From assembly GCA_947624095.1 (NCBI GenBank), contig CANQIR010000009.1, positions 1-14,320 on the forward strand: DNA of 14,320 nt. Reading direction: 5' to 3'. This document shows, piece after piece, positions 6,948 to 13,689 of the stretch. This DNA comes from an uncultured Bacilli bacterium. GTDB taxonomy: Bacteria; Bacillota_I; Bacilli_A; RF39; UBA660. The stretch's first letter is position 1. Every line of letters starts with the position of its first letter. A program made the position numbers and the translations under genes. The notes beneath the pieces are model-generated. The model was not told where the DNA came from, searched no databases, and saw only the letters and a list, made by a program, of their open reading frames with translations.

Positions 6948-7130
6948 ATGAAAAAGATATTTAATGTAGTAAAAAAGTTATGTTTAGCAATATTTTTACT
7001 TTATGGACTAAATGTTATTATTTCAGCTTTAGATATTATGATACCTATTAATATAATTACGGTTAGTGTGGTTACATTATTAGGAATACCTGGTTTATTT
7101 TCATTAATTGTGATGGTGTTTTTGTTGTAA
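6948..7130 (+). CDS. bofA: BofA/SigK-processing inhibitor family small membrane protein
   Basis: A 60-residue membrane protein. I place the start at ATG 6948, directly after the SD GAGGG (6938-6942); the upstream TTG at 6936 would overlap that site. After a basic N-terminus (MKKIFNVVKK) come two hydrophobic segments (about 11-30 and 37-60). The second contains IPIN (32-35) and LGIPG (45-49), the hallmark of the BofA family (IPINxxT...LGIPG). In Bacillus, BofA lies downstream of recR as it does here and holds the SpoIVFB protease inactive until pro-sigma-K is cleaved. No sporulation partner is in the window, so whether this organism sporulates or has reused the protein cannot be said. The family call is firm; the function is inferred. 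Confidence 0.8.
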   Translation: MKKIFNVVKKLCLAIFLLYGLNVIISALDIMIPINIITVSVVTLLGIPGLFSLIVMVFLL

Positions 7131-7143
7131 GTAAGGTGGTTTA

Positions 7144-7992
7144 ATGGTAGTAGCAGATGAACTAAAGAAGATTTATAAAAGATATCATGAGGACAAGCTA
7201 GCTCATGCTTTTTTACTTGAAACAAATAATTCAGAAAAATGTTATAAGGATGTTTTAGAACTAGTTAAAACACTTGATTGTCCGCACGAATATAAGGAAG
7301 ATTGTCCAGAAAATTGTAATTTATGTTCTTTAGTTGATTCTTTAAATTTACCAAGTTTAATTGTGATAAATTCGGAAGGAATGACAATTAATAAGGAACA
7401 AATATTAGTATTACAGGAGAGATTTGCGACAAAGCCAGTATACGCCAGATTTAATATATATATAATTAATGATTGTGATAGATTAAATTTGGCAGCTGCT
7501 AATACTATGTTGAAGTTTTTAGAGGAACCGACTGATGATATAATTGGATTTTTTATTACAACTAATAAAGAGAATGTTATTAGTACAATAAAGAGTCGTT
7601 GTCAGATTATGCGAGTGGATTATGATAAAGTTAGTGATTTTAATAGTGAAAGTTCGGAATTTATTCGTTATTTAAATAGTATTTTTAAAGATGATTATGA
7701 TGAATTATACTTAGAAAGAAAAGACTTTATTGAATTAGTTGGCGATAGGAAGGGTTTAGAAGAAGCTTTTGGAGTATTGGAGACAGAGTTAGTTAATTAT
7801 AATTTTGTTTTGTTGGGTAGTGATAGAGAATGTACGATCAAAAACGAACCTTTTATAAAGAATATTAATTTAAAAAATATTAGTAAAGTAATAGAATTAG
7901 TAAGAAAAGTTTTGCTTATGTTAAGAAATAATGTTAATATTGATTTAATTTTAGATGTGTTTTACTTTGAAATGAGGGATTTAGATGTATAG
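7144..7992 (+). CDS. holB: DNA polymerase III subunit delta' (clamp loader)
   Basis: Stator subunit of the clamp loader, partner of DnaX and of the delta subunit. It has 282 residues, somewhat short for the family. The AAA+ fold is visible, but the P-loop is degenerate (LLETNNSEK at 24-32 instead of GxxGxGKT), as expected for delta', which does not hydrolyse ATP. A zinc module uses Cys46, Cys54, Cys58 and Cys61. The AANTMLKFLEEP segment (118-129) and the SRC arginine-finger motif (151-153) are intact; SRC is how delta' contributes to ATP hydrolysis in neighbouring DnaX. SD AAGGTGG (7133-7139) precedes ATG 7144. The Bacillus gene order recR-bofA-holB-yaaT is kept, without the tmk gene that lies in between there. 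Confidence 0.92.
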   Translation: MVVADELKKIYKRYHEDKLAHAFLLETNNSEKCYKDVLELVKTLDCPHEYKEDCPENCNLCSLVDSLNLPSLIVINSEGMTINKEQILVLQERFATKPVYARFNIYIINDCDRLNLAAANTMLKFLEEPTDDIIGFFITTNKENVISTIKSRCQIMRVDYDKVSDFNSESSEFIRYLNSIFKDDYDELYLERKDFIELVGDRKGLEEAFGVLETELVNYNFVLLGSDRECTIKNEPFIKNINLKNISKVIELVRKVLLMLRNNVNIDLILDVFYFEMRDLDV

Positions 7993-8782
7993 ATATTATG
8001 GTGTTTCATTTAAAAGTGATGGAAAAATATATATTTTTAAGTTTGAAGAGGAGATTTTAAAGGGAACTAACGTTATTGTGGAAACGGAAAAGGGTTTGCA
8101 ATATGGGAAAGTTAATGTGGAAATTGCTGCGGATGATTTAAAAATCAATATTGATAGTATTAAAAGTATATTAAGAGTTGCTAATGAAAGTGATGATAAG
8201 CAACAAGCGAAGAATCTAAAAGATGGAGAATATGCTTTGGAAAAAGCAATAAAGTTTGCTAAGGAATTAAATCTAGATATGCGTTTTATAGATGCTAGTT
8301 ATACGTTTGATAGGAAGCAGTTGTTATTTAATTTTATTGCGGATGATCGAGTGGATTTTAGGGAGTTAGCTAAAAAACTAGCAGCGGTGTATCGAACGAG
8401 AATTGAATTAAGACAAATTGGAGCGAGAGATAAAGCTAGAGAAGTTAGTGGTATAGGTCCTTGCGGGAGAAGATTATGTTGTTCATCTTTTTTAAATCAT
8501 ATTGATGGGATTAGTATGAGTATGGCTAAAAATCAAAATATTGCGTTAAATCCAGCAAAGATTAATGGCTGTTGTGGAAGACTTCTTTGTTGTTTAGCTT
8601 ATGAAGATGAAGAATATATTCGTTGTAGTAGGGGACTTCCTAGTGTAGGTCAGAAGATTAATACAGAGTATGGTTGTGGACAAGTAGTGAGTGTAGATAT
8701 ATTAAATAGGAAGTATATTGTTGATATTGATGGGGATAAGAAAGAAGTAGTGTTAGATAGTTGTGACAAATGTAAAGAATGA
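7985..8782 (+). CDS. ricT: RicT (YaaT), PSP1-domain protein of the Ric RNA-maturation complex
   Basis: 265-residue PSP1-domain protein. In Bacillus, RicT with RicA and RicF forms a complex carrying iron-sulphur clusters that aids RNase Y-dependent maturation of mRNAs and affects sporulation and competence. The diagnostic cysteine clusters are here: GPCGRRLCC (Cys160, Cys165, Cys166) and GCCGRLLCC (Cys196, Cys197, Cys202, Cys203). The ATG overlaps the end of holB by eight bases, so translation is coupled. The C-terminal extension seen in Bacillus is reduced to a short KOW-like strand segment ending CDKCKE. RicA and RicF genes are not in the window; whether the complex is complete elsewhere cannot be judged. 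Confidence 0.92.
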   Translation: MYRYYGVSFKSDGKIYIFKFEEEILKGTNVIVETEKGLQYGKVNVEIAADDLKINIDSIKSILRVANESDDKQQAKNLKDGEYALEKAIKFAKELNLDMRFIDASYTFDRKQLLFNFIADDRVDFRELAKKLAAVYRTRIELRQIGARDKAREVSGIGPCGRRLCCSSFLNHIDGISMSMAKNQNIALNPAKINGCCGRLLCCLAYEDEEYIRCSRGLPSVGQKINTEYGCGQVVSVDILNRKYIVDIDGDKKEVVLDSCDKCKE

Positions 8783-9503
8783 CTTATTTGATTATGATGG
8801 TTTACAAATCTATCAATATGAAGATAGTTTTAAATTTAGTTTAGATTCTATTTTATTAGCTGAGTTTGTAGATATTAAACCAACGATTAAAACAATTGTA
8901 GATTTTTGTACAGGAAATGCACCAGTGCCGCTTATATTATCGACGAAAACAAATGCAAAAATATATGGTTTTGAGATTCAGTTTAATATTTGTAATTTGG
9001 CGAAAATGTCGGTGGCAACGAATAAATTAAGTGAACAGATAGAGATATTTAATGCCGATTTAAAGGAATCTTTGGAGTATATTTTACCAGAGAGTGTTGA
9101 CGTAGTTACTTGTAATCCACCATATTTCAAGGTCAATAAGGAGTCCTTAGTTAATGAGAATGATGAGAAGGCGATTGCGCGGCATGAGATAAAAGCAACG
9201 TTTGAAGATATTGTAGTAACATCAAAATATGTATTGAAAAATAAAGGGGCTTTATATATAGTACATCGGCCAGAAAGATTAGAAGAGATTGTTCAAGTAT
9301 TAAATAAATATAATTTTAGGATTAAGAAATTACAGTTTATTTATGCAGGATTTAAAAAAGAAGCGATTATGGTATTAATTAAAGCAGTTAAGAATGGTCA
9401 ATATGGTTTAAAAGTAGGCAAACCTATTGATGTATTACAGTATAAAAGTTATAAAGGAATTTTTGAGGGTGATATAAATGAAACTAGTAGTAGGCTTAGG
9501 TAA
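8763..9503 (+). CDS. trmN6: tRNA1(Val) adenine37-N6 methyltransferase family (TrmN6/YabB)
   Basis: Class I SAM-dependent methyltransferase, 246 residues. The SAM-binding motif I is VDFCTGNAPVPL (46-57) and the catalytic amino-methyltransferase motif is NPPY (118-121). The N-terminal block DSFKFSLDSILLAEF is typical of the TrmN6/YabB family, which methylates N6 of A37 in tRNA1-Val in E. coli. I place the start at GTG 8763, giving a 20-base overlap with ricT; no ATG in this frame lies nearby and the ribosome site is weak, so coupling to ricT translation is likely. In Bacillus yabB also follows yaaT and yabA; yabA is missing here. The family is firm; tRNA substrate is inferred. The 3' end overlaps pth by 26 bases. 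Confidence 0.87.
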   Translation: MTNVKNDLFDYDGLQIYQYEDSFKFSLDSILLAEFVDIKPTIKTIVDFCTGNAPVPLILSTKTNAKIYGFEIQFNICNLAKMSVATNKLSEQIEIFNADLKESLEYILPESVDVVTCNPPYFKVNKESLVNENDEKAIARHEIKATFEDIVVTSKYVLKNKGALYIVHRPERLEEIVQVLNKYNFRIKKLQFIYAGFKKEAIMVLIKAVKNGQYGLKVGKPIDVLQYKSYKGIFEGDINETSSRLR

Positions 9504-10029
9504 TCCGGGCAAAGAATATGAAAATACAAGACATAATATTGGTTTTATGACTTTGGATAATTATTTAGGAGATGTTAAATGGAGTGAGAAGTTTAAGGCT
9601 TTATATTGTGAGGAAAGAATCAATAATGAGAAAGTTTTATTTGTTAAGCCTTTAACTTATATGAATTTATCTGGTGATGCTGTAATTGAATTTGTAGATT
9701 ATTTTGATATTGACTTGGATGATATATTAATCATTCAGGATGATATGGATATAGATTTTGGGAGTTATAAATTAAAGAAAAATAGTAGTTCTGGGGGACA
9801 TAATGGGATTAAGTCGATAATTAGAACTTTAGGTAGCGAAGATTTTGCAAGGCTTAAAATAGGGATTGCGCATAATAGAAGTATGGATACGAAAGATTAT
9901 GTTTTAGGAAAATTTGGGACGGATGAGTTAAGAGTAATTAAAGATAATTATAAAATTTTTAATGAAATTATTGATTCTTTTATTAGTAATGGTATAGAAA
10001 AGACTATGAATATTTATAATACTAAGTAG
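9478..10029 (+). CDS. pth: Peptidyl-tRNA hydrolase
   Basis: Esterase that releases peptides from prematurely dissociated peptidyl-tRNA, recycling tRNA. It has 183 residues, normal size. Catalytic and substrate-binding residues are visible: Asn9 (GLGNPG), His19 (TRHNIGF, the general base), Asn63 (PLTYMNLSG), Asp88 in IIQDDMD (E. coli Asp93; the preceding His is Gln87 here) and Asn109 in GGHNG. The start has the ribosome site GAGGG at about nine bases and overlaps the end of trmN6. The pth-mfd pairing is a conserved Bacilli arrangement; the small fin gene that sits between them in Bacillus is missing, and only eight bases separate the two here. Confidence 0.96.
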   Translation: MKLVVGLGNPGKEYENTRHNIGFMTLDNYLGDVKWSEKFKALYCEERINNEKVLFVKPLTYMNLSGDAVIEFVDYFDIDLDDILIIQDDMDIDFGSYKLKKNSSSGGHNGIKSIIRTLGSEDFARLKIGIAHNRSMDTKDYVLGKFGTDELRVIKDNYKIFNEIIDSFISNGIEKTMNIYNTK

Positions 10030-10037
10030 AGGGGAAT

Positions 10038-13000
10038 ATGAAATTTTTAGAAGAATTGTTAACAGTTAATGATGGGGATGTAATTAGTGGTTTAACTAAA
10101 GAGTTAAACGTTTTTAGCGTGTTAGATTACTTTAATAAAAATGATAAAAATGTTATTGTGTTAACAAGTACGTTATATGAAGCTAATATGTATTATGATG
10201 CGATATGTACTTATACGGATAAGGTTTCTTTATTTCCTATGGATGATTTCTTAACATCAGTAGCAATTGCAGTATCACCTGATTTAAAGGTAAAAAGATT
10301 AGAAACTTTGGAAGAAATAAGTAGCGGCAAGCGGATTATAGTTACTAATTTAATGGGATATTTAAGATTTTTACCAACTAAAAATTATTCAGGAAAGATA
10401 TCTTTTAATTTAAAAAAAGGTGATGTTTTAAAAAGAGATAATTTTTTAAATGCTTTGGAACAATTTGGTTATACAAAGACATCAGTAGTTTCTTCAACAG
10501 GTGAGTATGCAGTTAGAGGGTTTATTGTCGATATATTTTTGATAGCAGAGGAGCATCCAATTAGAATTGAGTTTTTTGGAGATGCTATTGATGATATTAG
10601 ATATTTTGATGAGAATACTCAGTTATCGGTTGGAGAGATTGATGAGATACTTTGTAAGCCCTACCAAGAAATAGAAACAGATGCCAAAAGTTCTTTAGTA
10701 GATTATTTAGATAAACCAATGGTATTTAAGATTAATATGGATCAGATAAATGCAGCTTATGAAAAGCTGGAAAATGATATGTTAGAGTACCGAGTAAGTG
10801 TAGGTGATGAGCCATCTAAAAGGTATATGTATTGTATGGATGAAATAACTAGCACACCGATGGTTTGTCTAAATAATTTTAAGAGTAAGGATGATACGAA
10901 ATCTTATCAAGCTAGAGAAATATTAAATTTTGATAGTGATTTTGAAAGATTAAGTGAGTATTTAAAAACAGGAATTAAGGCTGGTAAAACGGCGATTATT
11001 TGTTTAAGTAGTAAGCAACAAATAGATAATATTACAACATTTATTAAGGAAGCAGTATTAACTAATGAGAAGTCTATATTACCGAATAAGATTAATGTTA
11101 TTAATAAGAAAATTAATGATGGATTTGAGTTTGGTAATTTGATAGTGATTGGTGAGAAAGATTTAGATAAGAGTAGACATTCAATAATTAATTATAAGAA
11201 CTCTTTAAAGATTGGAAAGAAAATTAAGGATTTTTCTCAATTAGTACCTGGTGATTATGTTGTTCATACTTTGCATGGAATTGGCGTATATAATGGAGTT
11301 ATTACTTTAACTAAGAATGGTTTAAAAAAAGATTATATTCAAATTAATTATGCTGGTAATGATAAGGTATATATTCCGGTTGAAAAGATTAGTACTATTT
11401 ATAAGTATTCTGGGAAAGATGGGGGAATACCTCATATCGATAAGTTAAATAGTACTAGTTGGATTAAGAAAAAGAGAGAACTAAGAAAGAAAATTAATGA
11501 TATTAGTAAGGAATTAATTGAATTATATGCTGCAAGAGCTAAGGTTAAAGGAGAAGCGTATAAATCTGATGAGTTAGAAGATATATTTGCTAGTAAATTT
11601 CCTTATGAAGAAACTAAGGATCAAGTAAAAGCAATTAAAGAAATAGATAAGGATTTATTATCAACAGTACCGATGGATCGTTTATTATGCGGGGATGTTG
11701 GATTTGGAAAAACAGAGGTAGCTTTTAGAGCAATTTTTAAAACTGTAGCTAACAATAAACAAGTATTTTATCTATGTCCAACTACGATTCTTTCTAAACA
11801 ACAATATACGAGTGCTTTAGAAAGATTTAAAGATTTTCCAGTGGAGATAGCTTTGTTAAATAGATTTACAACGAAAAAGGAAACGGATAGAATCTTGAAA
11901 GGATTAGAAGAAGGAACTATTGATATTGTTTTTGGTACGCATAGATTATTAAGTGATGATGTTAAATTTAAAAAGTTAGGATTATTAATTGTCGATGAAG
12001 AGCAAAGATTTGGAGTTACACATAAAGAGAAAATTAAGAAATATAAGAATGATGTTAATGTTTTAACTTTATCGGCAACACCAATTCCAAGAACTTTAAA
12101 GATGGCTTTAAGTGGTTTAAGGGATTTATCAATAATTGATACGCCTCCAGTTAATAGATATCCGGTACAGACTTATGTTATGGCGGAGAATGACGCTTTG
12201 ATTAGAGATGCTATTTATAAAGAAATGGCGAGAAAAGGTCAAGTATTCATCTTATATAATAAAGTTGAATCAATAGAACGAATGGTAAATCATATTCAGG
12301 AGTTAGTACCGGAAGCTAAAATTACTTATGCTCATGGGCAGATGAATAAGACGGAACTAGAAGATGTAATGCAAGCGTTTATTGATAATGAATACGATAT
12401 TTTGGTTTGTACTACGATTATTGAAACGGGAATAGATATTCAAAATGCTAATACTTTAATTATTTTTGATGCTGATCATTTTGGCTTAAGTCAGTTATAT
12501 CAAATTAGAGGTAGAGTTGGTAGAAGCAATAGGATAGCTTATGCTTATTTATTCTATAATAAATCGAAGATGCTTAATGATACAGCAGTTAAGAGACTTG
12601 AAGCAATAAAAGAATTTACGGAGTTAGGTAGCGGCTATAGAATTGCGATGAGAGATTTATCGATTAGAGGTGCTGGTGATATTCTAGGTAGTGAACAAGC
12701 TGGCTTTGTCGATTCAGTAGGAATTGAATTATATATGAAGATGGTTGATGAAGAAATTAGAAGATTAAATGGGGAAGAAGTCCCAGAAGAAGATGAAAGT
12801 TCAACAAGTTTAATTGATGTTGAAACTCATATTTCTGATTCTTATGTAAGTGATGAGGATTTAAAGATTGAGATTCATAAAAAGATTAATGAAATTGATA
12901 GTTATGATAAGTTAAACGAAGTTAAAGCGGAGATTGAAGATCGATTTGGTAAATTGCCACATAGTATTTTAATTTATATGTTAGAAGAATGGTTTGAAAA

Positions 13001-13304
13001 GATTGCTTTAAAATTAGGTATATCTAGGATTAATCAATCACCAAGAAATATTGAAATAGAAATACCGGAAGATATTAGTAATAAGTTAAAAGGTGATAAA
13101 TTATTAATGAAAGCTTTAAATATTAATCCGAAATTTAATTTAAGGTATCAATTTAAGAGAATGTATATTTCTTTAAATACAGTTAATTTGGAAAAACATT
13201 TCTTGTATTATTTAATTGAACTTTTAGAAGAAGTACAAAGTGAAGTAGATAATTATGAAGAAAAATCTACAATAAATGAACTTGCAAATGAGAGCAATAT
13301 ATGA
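10038..13304 (+). CDS. mfd: Transcription-repair coupling factor Mfd
   Basis: SF2 DNA translocase that removes RNA polymerase stalled at lesions and recruits UvrA. It has 1088 residues, a little shorter than the usual 1150-1180. Order: N-terminal UvrB-homology region without helicase motifs; the CarD-like RNA-polymerase interaction domain around 398-460 (LVPGDYVVHTLHGIGVYNGV); the RecG-like translocase with Walker A GDVGFGKT (552-559), DEEQ box (653-656), SATPIPRT, and motifs V/VI (TTIIETGIDI, QIRGRVGRS); and a C-terminal regulatory domain from about 960. SD AGAGGGG (10028-10034) overlaps the pth stop. It closes the gene run; a hairpin plus T7 ending near 13431 may terminate the transcript as well as the adjacent antisense RNA. 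Confidence 0.97.
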   Translation: MKFLEELLTVNDGDVISGLTKELNVFSVLDYFNKNDKNVIVLTSTLYEANMYYDAICTYTDKVSLFPMDDFLTSVAIAVSPDLKVKRLETLEEISSGKRIIVTNLMGYLRFLPTKNYSGKISFNLKKGDVLKRDNFLNALEQFGYTKTSVVSSTGEYAVRGFIVDIFLIAEEHPIRIEFFGDAIDDIRYFDENTQLSVGEIDEILCKPYQEIETDAKSSLVDYLDKPMVFKINMDQINAAYEKLENDMLEYRVSVGDEPSKRYMYCMDEITSTPMVCLNNFKSKDDTKSYQAREILNFDSDFERLSEYLKTGIKAGKTAIICLSSKQQIDNITTFIKEAVLTNEKSILPNKINVINKKINDGFEFGNLIVIGEKDLDKSRHSIINYKNSLKIGKKIKDFSQLVPGDYVVHTLHGIGVYNGVITLTKNGLKKDYIQINYAGNDKVYIPVEKISTIYKYSGKDGGIPHIDKLNSTSWIKKKRELRKKINDISKELIELYAARAKVKGEAYKSDELEDIFASKFPYEETKDQVKAIKEIDKDLLSTVPMDRLLCGDVGFGKTEVAFRAIFKTVANNKQVFYLCPTTILSKQQYTSALERFKDFPVEIALLNRFTTKKETDRILKGLEEGTIDIVFGTHRLLSDDVKFKKLGLLIVDEEQRFGVTHKEKIKKYKNDVNVLTLSATPIPRTLKMALSGLRDLSIIDTPPVNRYPVQTYVMAENDALIRDAIYKEMARKGQVFILYNKVESIERMVNHIQELVPEAKITYAHGQMNKTELEDVMQAFIDNEYDILVCTTIIETGIDIQNANTLIIFDADHFGLSQLYQIRGRVGRSNRIAYAYLFYNKSKMLNDTAVKRLEAIKEFTELGSGYRIAMRDLSIRGAGDILGSEQAGFVDSVGIELYMKMVDEEIRRLNGEEVPEEDESSTSLIDVETHISDSYVSDEDLKIEIHKKINEIDSYDKLNEVKAEIEDRFGKLPHSILIYMLEEWFEKIALKLGISRINQSPRNIEIEIPEDISNKLKGDKLLMKALNINPKFNLRYQFKRMYISLNTVNLEKHFLYYLIELLEEVQSEVDNYEEKSTINELANESNI

Positions 13305-13308
13305 TATA

Positions 13309-13338
13309 TTGAATATGTCAAGGAGACTTGCATAAAAT
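13309..13338 (+). promoter_or_regulatory. Putative promoter of the antisense RNA
   Basis: TTGAAT (13309-13314), 18-bp spacer, TAAAAT (13333-13338), placing the start near G13345. The -35 begins only five bases after the mfd stop codon. Confidence 0.5.
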
Positions 13339-13374
13339 AAAAAAGGGAATGTTCAACATTTCTAGGTTGAGCAC
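13330..13374 (-). terminator. Possible terminator of the toxin mRNA
   Basis: On the - strand the TGCTCAAC/GTTGAACA stem (eight positions, one mismatch) is followed by TTCCC and then T6 and further T-rich sequence. The five-base gap between stem and T-run makes it suboptimal. Confidence 0.35.
13355..13365 (+). repeat. Direct repeat A of the toxin-antitoxin locus, antisense copy
   Basis: AACATTTCTAG, repeated as AACATCTAG at 13512-13520, the segment between the toxin SD and ATG. The antisense RNA would therefore pair with CUAGAUGUU just before the toxin start codon, with a two-base bulge. Confidence 0.55.
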
Positions 13375-13377
13375 TCA
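13370..13377 (+). repeat. Direct repeat B of the toxin-antitoxin locus, antisense copy
   Basis: AGCACTCA, repeated in the same orientation at 13545-13552 inside the toxin leader. Because the two RNAs are convergent, a direct repeat in DNA yields complementary RNA segments. Confidence 0.6.
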
Positions 13378-13394
13378 CCAATATAATGGGTTTT

Positions 13395-13431
13395 GTACTT
13401 AATCTATCTATAGATTGAGTACTATTTTTTT
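13395..13431 (+). terminator. Rho-independent terminator (antisense RNA and/or mfd)
   Basis: A 12-pair stem GTACTTAATCTA / TAGATTGAGTAC with one T-G pair and a TCTA loop, followed by TA and T7 (13425-13431). It lacks a T-run on the - strand, so it acts on + strand transcripts only. Confidence 0.8.
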
Positions 13432-13511
13432 ATACATAGAATCATTACTGAAACTATTAATAAAATGATGATTAATATTAGAAATGTGATTAATAAATCT
13501 TTTTTCTTCAT
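13422..13511 (-). CDS. Small hydrophobic peptide, putative type I toxin (Fst/TxpA-like class)
   Basis: A 29-residue peptide too short for normal gene finding. Its ATG is preceded by a perfect AAAGGAGG (13528-13521, - strand) with nine bases of spacing, the strongest Shine-Dalgarno in the window. The peptide starts MKKKDLL, has one uninterrupted hydrophobic helix of about 20 residues rich in Ile/Leu, and ends CIKK, the layout of membrane-acting type I toxins. It is the only gene on the - strand. The stop codon abuts the terminator stem of the convergent antisense RNA. A leader hairpin CTTTC-ACTT-GAAAG (13538-13525) covers part of the ribosome site, as in the Fst mRNA. I do not recognise a specific family from the residues; toxicity is inferred from architecture. 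Confidence 0.65.
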   Translation of the reverse strand: MKKKDLLITFLILIIILLIVSVMILCIKK

Positions 13512-13574
13512 AACATCTAGCCTCCTTTCAAGTGAAAGTCGGCAAGCACTCAACTGTTAAACATTCCTAAAATA

Positions 13575-13603
13575 ATTATACCACCTGGTTTACTTATTGT
13601 AAA
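13575..13603 (-). promoter_or_regulatory. Strong promoter of the small hydrophobic peptide
   Basis: On the - strand: TTTACA (13603-13598), 17-bp spacer, TATAAT (13580-13575) with an extended TGG before it. The start is expected near 13568, giving a leader of about 57 nt. It is the closest match to consensus in the window. Confidence 0.75.
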
Positions 13604-13657
13604 TGAATATTGATGCTTGGAAATTGGTGTATTTTTGTTCTTTTCCGATTGGTAAGA

Positions 13658-13666
13658 TGTTATAAT
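13658..13666 (+). promoter_or_regulatory. Extended -10 promoter of the lipoprotein gene
   Basis: TGTTATAAT (TGn plus TATAAT), 23 bp before the GTG start. The -35 is poor (TTGTTC at 13635-13640 with a 20-bp spacer). The leader would be short, about 17 nt. Confidence 0.6.
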
Positions 13667-13689
13667 TAAGAAGAAAGAAGTGAAAGATT

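Larger units (their letters stand above)
13345..13431 (+). ncRNA. Putative antisense antitoxin RNA of a type I toxin-antitoxin locus
   Basis: An RNA of about 87 nt with two hairpins is predicted. The 5' hairpin pairs TGTTCAAC (13350-13357) with GTTGAGCA (13366-13373) around the loop ATTTCTAG, which includes CTAG, a YUNR-type U-turn motif often used by antisense RNAs for fast pairing. The 3' hairpin is the terminator ending in T7. The loop and the following AGCACTCA repeat elements found near the toxin start and in the toxin leader, so the RNA should pair in trans with the toxin mRNA. It also overlaps the 3' end of that mRNA in cis. No expression evidence exists in sequence alone. Confidence 0.55.

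Noticed and set aside
8760..8785. TGA read as tryptophan (Mycoplasma code)
   Set aside because: TGA ends ricT and mfd at the expected protein lengths, and tryptophans are encoded by TGG.
13330..13572. Inverted GGAATGTT...GAGTGCT ends around the small peptide as a mobile element
   Set aside because: The similar ends coincide with the 5' ends of the two convergent RNAs, no target-site duplication or transposase is present, and the toxin-antitoxin reading explains them better.
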